64,000 bases of DNA. Origin: Dastarcus helophoroides. Taxonomy: Eukaryota > Arthropoda > Insecta > Coleoptera > Bothrideridae. Where the stretch lies: NCBI GenBank assembly GCA_028583605.1, contig CM053332.1, positions 15,387,267 to 15,451,266 of the forward strand, in the 5' to 3' direction. The position numbers were made by a program, and so were the translations under genes. Shown piece by piece: positions 56,311 to 64,000 of the stretch. Each line of letters opens with the position of its first letter. Position 1 is the first letter of the stretch. The notes under the pieces are model-generated. The model was not told where the DNA came from. It made no database searches and saw only the letters and a program-made list of their open reading frames with translations.

Positions 56311-57379
56311 AAATTTTATAAAGTAGATTAAAAATTTATCCCAAAATTTTGATTGTTTTTTCAATATTTAACGTTTTATATTCATACCAATTTTCATTTT
56401 TTTCTCGAAATTTGTCTTCTATTTAAATTTCAACATTTTTTTATCAATATTTTTTGTTTTTAAAGTTTGTTTTCTTTGGAAATCGAGTTTTGTTCTGAAT
56501 TTTATTTATTTATTTTTTAATTGAACTTTTCTCAAAATTCCAAATTATATTCAAAATTTATCTCTTTTAAGAGCTTCCCAAAATTCGACTTTTTTCTGAG
56601 CAGTGATTGATTGTACTTTTTTAGAGTTTCTATTTTTTTTCTTTTCATTTTTCTCAGATTGGTTTTTTCTGGAAATCTTGCCTTTTATCGCAAAATTTAA
56701 CACTGTTTCTGTAAATTTCGATATTTTTTGATTTTTTTTTAAATTCAGAAATTTTATTAAAAAGGGTAAACATTTCTGGCAAAGGTTTTTGAAGAATTTC
56801 AACTATTTTCTTTAACTTTAGAAAGTATATCAGAATTTAAATTAAAAAAAGTGCAAATTGACGTTTTTTGATCTAATTTTCCAAAATTCCTTTGTTTTTT
56901 AAAAATTGAGCCAATAATTTAATCAAAGCATCATTAATTACGGATAACTATTTTTTTTTTGAAATTTCGAATTAAGTAGAAGATATTTTTTAGAAGTTTC
57001 GATTTTTTTAAAATTTTGGTAAATTTAAACAAAATATAGGAAAAAATCGATTTTTTAAAGTCTCACTATTTTAAAAAAATTAAAATTTTACTCGAAATTT
57101 CAAGTGTTATTTCGATTTTAGTCAGAAACTTTCAAAAATAAAAAAAAAAGATTAAAGTTGAAATTCTGTAATTAACGTCGTACTGTATTTACATCAAATA
57201 TTGAAGGTGACATTTGACAGATCAAACAAAACAATGAATAACCGCATTTTGGCTATGTACTCTTCTAATAAAAAATCACTCCACACTGATGTTCACCGGT
57301 CAATTGTTTTCTAAAGATTTTCTTTAAATTTCTCTACGATGATAAATTTTAAGCAAAAACTCAACATTCAAACTTGTAA

Positions 57380-57740
57380 AAATTAAAATACAAATTTTGT
57401 TCCCTGAAACCAAGAAAGGATTAAAAAACAAAGCAAAGGCTACTCTTAAGCGTTTCGATAGCCAAGCTATCATCTTCAGAGAGGTACTGAGTATCTCGAA
57501 ATTCGTTAGAGTTGGCTATCGAAACTCGTTAGAGCAACATTTGTTGCTGAAACCAAGAAAGATTAAAAAATACAACAAAGGTTGCTCTAACGCTTTTCGA
57601 TAGCCAAGCTATCATTTTCAGAGAGTATCTCTGATGAGCAACCTTTGTTGTATTTTTTAATCTTTCTTGGTTTCAGGGAACAAGATTTGTATTTCAATTT
57701 TTAAAGATAACCAATGACTACTCCGTTCCACAAAAAAAAA
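57380..57740. mobile_element. Retroposon cluster at right edge of unit B
   Basis: gttccctgaaaccaag and gcgtttcgatagccaagc on the left, then several joined arm pieces, then ttcagggaacaagatttgta and actactccgttccaca plus an A-run to 57740. Large duplication homology stops within it. Confidence 0.7.
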
Positions 57741-58107
57741 ATGTTTTTTGGGGTTTCGACTTCCATCTGAACATTTTGATTTAATTCTCCATATTTTATT
57801 TTAAATTTGGAATCTAAGAAAATTTGTAATTCTTGTTTTAGGTTTAAATCAGAAGAAGATTAAAATTGATGAAAAAAAATGTGACATTTTTTCAAAGGGT
57901 GTCAAATACTTTTACAACTTTTTCCTTTTACTTTTGAAGTCTTCCAATTTAAAACTCAAAATTTCCATATTTCTAAATTTTTAATAAAATCCAAATTTGT
58001 AAAATGGCGCAAGAATAAATATCAGAATTTTTTTTTGGAACCTCGAAGCTTTTTTCCAATTTTTAATTTTGAAAAAAAATCTGAATTAAAAAAAATCGTT
58101 AATTTGT
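57741..58107. other. AT-rich, no feature
   Basis: Short-word AT-rich sequence without clear unit structure or gene. Confidence 0.35.
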
Positions 58108-58144
58108 CATATCCAAGGCCAAGGGCCAGTCCGTTCCACCAAAA
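58108..58144 (+). mobile_element. Very short retroposon end fragment
   Basis: Only catatccaaggccaagggcc then agtccgttccaccaaaa is present, the constant end of the family. Too short to place a target duplication. Confidence 0.6.
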
Positions 58145-61100
58145 TTCAAATTTTTCTATGGAAAATTGCGCATTTTTTTTGGGGTGCCTAGTATTTTTTC
58201 GAAATTTGTAGATACAATTTAAAATCTCTAATTGCCATTAAAAATTTCGACTTCAAGGTTGGATTTATGGAATTTAAAGCAGTTTACCGGTCAATTGTTT
58301 TTTTAAATAGATTTTCTTTAGATTTCTGCCAAATTTAACTAATATTGTTATCCTATACACTTTCAAAATTGATTCGTTCTGGTGCCGAAGCCGAGCTATT
58401 CAATGTCAAACTTACGATTTTTAACATGTAAGGTATAGGCAAAGGAACCTTTTCAAAGGGATTATAATTTATGGGGGCCAAACCTTTCTGTGGATTTTGA
58501 TAAAAAAGTAATATGTGAGGTGATATTGTGTTGAATGAAATAGTACAATATGAAGATTTCTGGCGCTATCGTTTTTGCGTAATTGCAGTTTGAAATTACG
58601 CATCCCACTGAATTTCGATGCTTCATTCCGCACGTCAGGCAAACATCTTGAAGCTCTACCACTCCTTCTGGATGGCTTTGGTTAAAACTACGTTGTGTAA
58701 AATTTATCACATAAACAATACAGTGGTGTCGGTTCAACTGCTGCTAAGCAGCTTGAGGATTTGTATTATTGTATCCACGTGGTGAGTCTATGCTAAAAAT
58801 CGAATAGTGGTGGCGTTTAGATCTCATTACGCAGCGTTCTAAAAACTGTTTGCTACGATTACTGCCGGTGAACTCTAATGACTTTTTCGTTTGAATATCC
58901 TGATATTTAAAGGAATGCAATTTCGGCGGCCAACGAAGTATCGATTATTGCTGATTACAGATTTGGTAAAAAAGTAAAAGCTTTCGGGTTTTATTTTGGT
59001 CGGCTGCTACATACGAAGCATATATCATTTCATGAGCAATTTAATTAGGGAGCTTGCCCACATTTTTGTCTAGACAGGATATTTAATTTAAACTTTACAC
59101 AACCCATGGCGTTATCATTGCCTCTTTTACGTCTATTGTAGTGTGTGGTAAATTTCCAACAACTCGGAACTATAATTCATTTCATTAGTTGAGATTCTGT
59201 GGTAAATGTCAAGTTTATAATAGTAAAATACTGCGCTTTTAAAGTGTGGGATAAATTCAGTTAAAGCTGACCAAAATTGTTTGGGAAAAATCATAGAACA
59301 TATCGATATTAGTTGATACACACATTTTTACGTGGAATCATATTTTCAACCACAACTTATTTTTGATCATTAATATCAATGCTTATAGCAGCAATCGCCT
59401 ATTATTATTTTTATTTATTTTGATATATTTTGTCATTGGCATTAGTGAATTGTCAGAATAAAAATGTTTCAATTTTATAATAACCATTTTTTGAGTAAAT
59501 AATAATTGAAGGGTGAGGAAGTATACATTTGATTGATTCACTGGTCAACACTGATTTTGTCACACGAACTTTGGTAGTTAATTTTGTTTGGACTACCTAT
59601 CCTCATCATGAAACCGTACTTATTTTTTTCCGCCACCTTCAGTTTACTTGTGACAAGGTAAAATTTATTTTTGGAAATGTAGTCTTCCCAAAGACTGTTC
59701 GTTTTTATTTAGGTCCATATATTATTTACATCTTAAAATTTTTTATCAGAAATAAAACATAATATCATGATCATATCAATTCTTTATTTGAAGTCCTTTT
59801 TATCATTAAAATTTGGGTACTCTTTATGTGAATGGGACACCAGGGATCGAAAAAATCACAATTAGAAAAAAGTTTGTTTTACACTTAGATCTTTAATGTG
59901 TAAATAGAAAACTGTAAAGCATTTACACTTGTAAAGCTCTATGGTATATTTCTATCACCAGCTTTTTATCAAATTAGGCTTATCAAAAATTTTATAGAGA
60001 GGGTTTGTCCCAATAAAAATGGTTTTTATATTTCAAAGAGAAATTCCCCAGAATGAGTAAAGTAGTAGCAGTAGCAGAACCTCAAATTAAGAAAATTAAT
60101 AAAAGGCTCATTGTTAAAAGAAAAATTAAATATTTTGAAAAGATCAACATGAAGATGCTTCAAAAATTTAATTGGAAATTTTTTGGTTTACCTATAAGAG
60201 TAGACATCTAAAGATATTTGGTTCAAAAACTTTTATTGGAGTATAAAACTTTGGGATCAAGATTCATTTTTTAGACACATATCTTGATTTTATTCCTGCG
60301 AATTAGGGGGCTCTAAGTATAAGAACTGATAAAAGTTTCATGCGGGCATTTCAATGATGAAAAAAAATTATCAGAGCAGATTAAACTCAAGGGTGTTGAC
60401 TGACTACTACTGTTGATCAAGAGGGACCAATTAAAAGCTAAATGATCTAGAAAAATAAAGATTATAAGTTCCTCATGTACATTTTTAATTTTTATATGTT
60501 ATATTTCTCTGGAGATCCATCATTTTTCAAACATTTAACAAACAAATGTCGTGGGTGATGAAAATTTCAAAATTGCTTATTTTAAATGACAACAACTAAC
60601 ACTATTAAAAAATACAAAAGAAGTTCATGTGACATGACAAAAATTTCATTTTGTTGACCAGTATTATTAAGAAGTACAACAAAATCTCCTTTGCCCTTAC
60701 AATACGGATAGTAAATCAAAAGTGATATAAAACTAGAAGAAGTAAAAGTGAATTCAAATGAAGCATTTGGAACTTTGGATTTTTACTGAAAGCTTGGTTC
60801 AATCATCCTTATATCCAAAGTTACTTTCCATTAATAAAGTATTCGCAGCTTCTTTGAACTTCTACCCTTAAATGTACCCAATTTTAAATTACAATTTATT
60901 TGGGTTATTATCAAGTAAAGACAGTCATGGGGACTGCTGACAGAAGTGAAAACTTAAAACTAGGAAGTAAAAGATTTTTTAAATTTTCTGATTGATTGCA
61001 GTATCAAAAAATTAAATTCATAATTTGTAAGTTAAAATAATCACATCAGGTTTTGTTATACAAACCAGTATAGTACACACTGTTTTACTACACAGTTATT

Positions 61101-61190
61101 CTACATATTAAACAATTAAAATAATAATCAACATTGATGCACTTTGTGGCAAGAAAAGTATTCAAATTTTCAGCAATTAATTAGAGTATG
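58145..61190. other. Low-copy-looking AT-rich DNA, no gene found
   Basis: 58440-59330 has better base balance and no repeat family. 59870-61190 is AT-rich without tandem structure. The 58462-58737 minus frame and a short plus frame from 60055 (52 codons, Lys-rich) have no known motif. A decayed element of unknown type could be present. Confidence 0.35.
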
Positions 61191-61194
61191 TTGG

Positions 61195-61285
61195 TGACGC
61201 AAATTAGTGTAATAGTAACACGAAACTCCCTATCAAAAATCACTCAGCGCGCCCAAAAAAGTTTTCACTCCAAAACTGTTCTCAT
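61195..61285 (+). mobile_element. tRNA-derived SINE, copy 3 (tail)
   Basis: ccctatcaaaaatcactcag, cgcgccc and gttttcactccaaaac (61228-61278) match the tails of copies 1 and 2. The head is not preserved. Confidence 0.55.
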
Positions 61286-61679
61286 ATACTCTGCTTATTT
61301 ACTTTTTTGAAATATTTTAGACTTCAAAACTTCGAAAGGTCATTTATTACTTCGCATTTAATCTCTTGACAACGTTTTATTCAAATTTCCCTAATAAGGC
61401 TACATTTAAAACGCCACGTAATGGGGTTAACTCCCAAAAACAATTAATCTCTAGATCAACGGCTATAATTTTATCGCTAGACGTAATATGTTGCCAACTT
61501 TATGAATATAAACACGCAAAATGCCGAGATTTTCCATATACACCGAATAAATACCATATTAAAATACAATTAAAACAAGGTAGATATGCAAATAAGAAGT
61601 TATTTAATTGGATCAAATTAAAATATTTACTTCCTTATTTTATTCAAGGGGTTAATTGCTGTAAAATCCTAAAGAAGTA

Positions 61680-62110
61680 GTGGCACATGCGACCAGCTTT
61701 CACGAAAGTACTTGTAGAAAAGATACCATTCACCAACTATCCATCTGAAGTGCTCTAGTGTTTCGAGAGAATCAGTTAAATTCTCGTCATCAGTTAGGCG
61801 AAAAGCTCTTCTTTGAATTGAATCTAAAAGAGTCAAAGTGTGCTTTGGGGTTGAACTCCAAATATGAGATCCAATGAGATCCAGTGAGATCCAGTGGGAT
61901 CCAGTGACATCCAGTGAGATCCAGTGAGATCCAGTGAGATCCAGTGACATCCAGTAAGATCCAGTGACATCCAGTGAGATCCGGTAAAAACCAGTGCGAA
62001 CCAGTGAGAGTGACTGCTGGCCTAAGTGGAGCTTTATAGAGAGTCAGTAGCTGATGAGGTGTGAAGTACATTTTAGCTCTAAAAAAGCCCAGCTTCTAAG
62101 AGGCAGACTT
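61680..62110 (-). pseudogene. Family A C-terminal fragment with minisatellite
   Basis: The minus strand reads FTPHQLLTLYKAPLRPA near 62045, a minisatellite-encoded stretch, HIWSSTPKHTLTLLDSIQRR near 61830, RLTDDENLTDSLETLEHF near 61760. Same part as 14250-14450. The 3' part of the element is absent; 61680 is the break. Confidence 0.75.
61865..62012. repeat. 10-bp minisatellite (gatccagtga), ~14 units
   Basis: Units gatccagtga with variants gatccagtgg, catccagtga, gatccagtaa, gatccggtaa and so on every 10 bp. It sits inside the retroelement code where other copies encode LEYCSH, and two minus-strand frames stay open through it. Confidence 0.95.
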
Positions 62111-62163
62111 CAAAAAATAGCAGAAGGAGTTGTGGTCTACATATATGACCCAAGATAGCTAGA

Positions 62164-62450
62164 ATGGGGAAGGAATGCAAAATTACCGCTATAATTAAGA
62201 AACGCAAATCGGAATACCTGGGCCATATTATGAGAAACAAACAAGGATATGGCCTTCTCCAACTAATACTGCAAGGGAAAGTGTGCGGTAAGAGAGGACC
62301 ACGACGAAGACGAATCTCATGGCTTCAGAATTTAAGAAAATGTTTTACATGACCACAACTGGACTGTTCCGCGTAGCTACCAATAAAGTAAGAATAGCCA
62401 AGCTAGTCGCCAACATTCGGAGCGAATAGGCACTGCAAGAAGAAGATATA
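62164..62450 (+). pseudogene. Non-LTR C-terminal fragment
   Basis: The plus strand reads KKRKSEYLGHIMRNKQGYGL, LQLILQGKVCGKRGP, RRRRISWLQNLRK, then after a shift words like NSQASRQHSE to about 62450. This is a common arthropod non-LTR C-terminus. Only the last ~90 codons are present. Confidence 0.7.
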
Positions 62451-62469
62451 GGCTAACAAAAGTCTTGGG

Positions 62470-63181
62470 TCAAACTCCCACAATCTTCCTGGCATAGAAC
62501 TATGACGGGCATGTCTATCGAATGACTCACGAGGAGTAAGGATCTATATCTGTTCAGACAGTCAAGCGGCGCTTAAAACTCTGAGTAGCTTTACTGTGAA
62601 ATCCATACTACTGTGGGGCTGCCTACAACTACTAAAACAGTGGGCTGTCCGTAACAAGGTAATCTTGATGTGGGTGCCAGCACACATAGGTATTGAAGGA
62701 AATGAGATTGCCAATCGCCTAGCCAGAGTAGGTGCAGCATCCCCATTTCTTGAACCTGAATCTTACTTTGGTACAGCAAAATGCCATATAAAAAATGAAG
62801 TCCAGAAATAGAAAGAGAAACAAACCGAATCCCACTGGAAATTAATTTCAGGAAAAAACCATGCGAAAAAATTCATCACATAATCGCACACCAAGACGAA
62901 GGAACTTCTCGACCTCAGCAAACCGGAGTTAAGGTTAAAAACAGGTCTTCTCACAGGACACTACGCGCTAAGATGCCATCTCAAAAAGATAGGTAAAGAG
63001 GAGTCAGAGACTTGTCGCTTCTGCAACAAAGCCAAGAAAACTGCAGAACACTTACTTTGCACATGCGAAGCATTGTTTTACATGAGACTAATTCACCTGG
63101 AACAGGTACAGGATACATCTGCAGAGATAAGTAAAATTTCTCCTAGGAAAATCCTGGGCTTTTACAAAAGCTTGAAAATTT
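62470..63181 (+). pseudogene. R1/I/Loa-like RNase H and zinc-finger C-terminus
   Basis: The plus strand, mostly one frame: CSDSQAALKTLSSF near 62550, VILMWVPAHIGIEGNEIAN near 62665-62720, stop at 62809, then ELRLKTGLLTGHYALRCHLK near 62930-62985, a CRFC...EHLLC zinc finger near 63010-63055, ending KSLKI and stop at 63183. The fourth RNase H acidic residue is changed (GNEIAN instead of GNEIAD), and the first two catalytic positions are lost or shifted. The same family as 25900-27312, in better condition. Confidence 0.8.
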
Positions 63182-63299
63182 AGGAACAATATATATCGGG
63201 GTTTATTACAATAGATCTTTAAGGTCGCAGTGATGAGAGGAATGTATATTTCCTGTCCGACCCATATCAAATCTATCCATTTAAGGAACAGACTTCGCA

Positions 63300-63704
63300 G
63301 TGGAGCACACATGAAGCTACAGCTCGCATTTACTCCGACAGATTAGATCCCCTAGCGAGGATTTTATGCCCATGAGGATACTGGTTGGATTATCCCTTGA
63401 TGTTTTCTCAGGGGAAACAGCAGGATGAGTTTTTGAGGCATTCAAGTCAATCAGATTTTTCTTTCCTCATTCCAGAATGATTTCGAAGACCTGATTAATC
63501 ATCTGAATTTGCTGTTTTCCTAGCCTATCTGAAGTAGCAAAGAATAATAGTTTATCGAAGAAAAACGATGCGTAGCCACATATCGGAATGGAAGTTGAAG
63601 TTACGTATAACAGAAACAGAGTAGGTGTCGGAACAGAAACAGAGTAGGTGTCGGAACAGACCCTTGATACACTCCTGCATTAATCGCAAATGTCTTAGAT
63701 GGAA
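63300..63704 (-). pseudogene. Family A RT fragment
   Basis: Minus-strand sequence matches 14540-14930: a decayed catalytic region near 63570 (tacgcatcgtttttc strand), then regions equivalent to QTINRDLGI and FSKK near 63400-63500. aacagaaacagagtaggtgtc is duplicated (63617-63655, 24-bp step). Many stops. Confidence 0.65.
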
Positions 63705-64000
63705 CGATTTTTTTTAAAGTTTTATCCACTTGCAAAGGGTAACCCCTACTATGCGTTCAAAGTACTGCGAGTAGGATGCGGAAACAAGGGTAGATGGCGA
63801 TGAACCGCCTTCTTAAACAAGGATAGGTTGTAATTTTTGGGAAAAATTCCTTTCGCTAACAAGTTCCATAATTTGAAAGTTTTACAGAAAAAAAATCTCC
63901 GTAGACAGAAGTCCTCACTGTGTCAAGCTGGACCGCACAGGAATTTGCTGTCTCCGACTGTCTAGTACGCCTCAAGAATCTTGCCTTCGGGGGGATCAAT
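63705..64000 (-). pseudogene. Family A C-terminus and 3' end, cut by window edge
   Basis: A T-run at 63708-63716 then the family A 3' terminus (cacttgcaaagggtaacccc, gcgagtaggatgcggaaaca), followed upstream (higher coordinates) by NYNLSLFKKAV-like code to the window end. It matches 13908-14203. It continues past 64000. Confidence 0.75.

Larger units (their letters stand above)
49090..57489. repeat. Large direct duplication, unit B (8.4 kb)
   Basis: Follows unit A block by block (offset 7209 bp at the left edge). It is longer because of a 641-bp hAT MITE plus its 8-bp duplication (50518-51166) and an 836-bp local duplication (53834-55505). It ends at about 57489 in the retroposon sequence that ends unit A at about 49080. 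Confidence 0.9.

Noticed and set aside
60055..60213. Short Lys-rich protein gene
   Set aside because: 52 codons in AT-rich DNA, no domain and no support from neighbours.
61366..61680. 104-codon plus-strand gene
   Set aside because: Begins at a non-ATG codon, has no motif, and lies between SINE and retroelement debris.

Overview
The window looks like repeat-dominated, AT-rich nuclear DNA of an insect or a close arthropod relative. I did not find a convincing host protein-coding gene, rRNA or functional tRNA. Almost everything recognisable is a mobile element, its relics, or tandem-repeat DNA. The organism call rests on the element mix (mariner transposons, Jockey/R1/RTE-type non-LTR fragments, hAT elements, solo LTRs, a tRNA-derived SINE) and is an inference.

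Layout. 1-6350: degenerate tandem DNA built from short 'gaaaatttcgac'-like words, organised into higher-order units of about 286 and 270 bp, and interrupted by a small palindromic retroposon and an inverted-repeat block. 6350-13800: C-rich minisatellite, SINE copy, a balanced-composition segment with a possible first exon, non-LTR relics, a palindromic hairpin, a solo LTR and a 112-bp tandem array. 13400-21800: a graveyard of nested non-LTR relics with a 1.24-kb mariner fossil. 21950-24250: mostly single-copy-looking DNA. 24250-27320 and 32856-33030: Jockey-like RT and R1/I/Loa-like RNase H relics on the minus strand. One RNase H region is split by a 5.5-kb hAT-like insertion (27321-32847), which itself carries an intact DD41D mariner-type transposon (28888-31125) and a fold-back element with a textbook hammerhead ribozyme on the minus strand (32355-32401). 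34143-40000: second solo LTR, a MITE-like palindrome, and a ~660-bp higher-order tandem array. 41881-57489: a direct duplication of a 7.2-kb unit, the second copy enlarged to 8.4 kb by a later hAT MITE and a local 836-bp duplication. 57740-61190: low-copy-looking AT-rich DNA. 61200-64000: SINE piece and another cluster of non-LTR relics.

How the parts relate. The one gene likely to encode a complete protein is the transposase at 29410-30480 (minus). The most interesting theme is a family of small retroposon-like elements with a constant end (GTTCCACCAAAA plus A-run), a variable truncated other end, 9-13 bp target-site duplications, frequent head-to-head palindromic form, and a hammerhead-like core (CTGAAGA, a hairpin, GAAAC) in each arm. 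Copies flank or interrupt the degenerate arrays, and the breakpoints of the large duplication fall in them. Together with the canonical hammerhead at 32355-32401 and a third hammerhead-like motif at 2418-2459, this suggests ribozyme-bearing inverted retroposons (Penelope-like or related) as a local class. That link is my inference; the motifs and duplications are read directly from the sequence.
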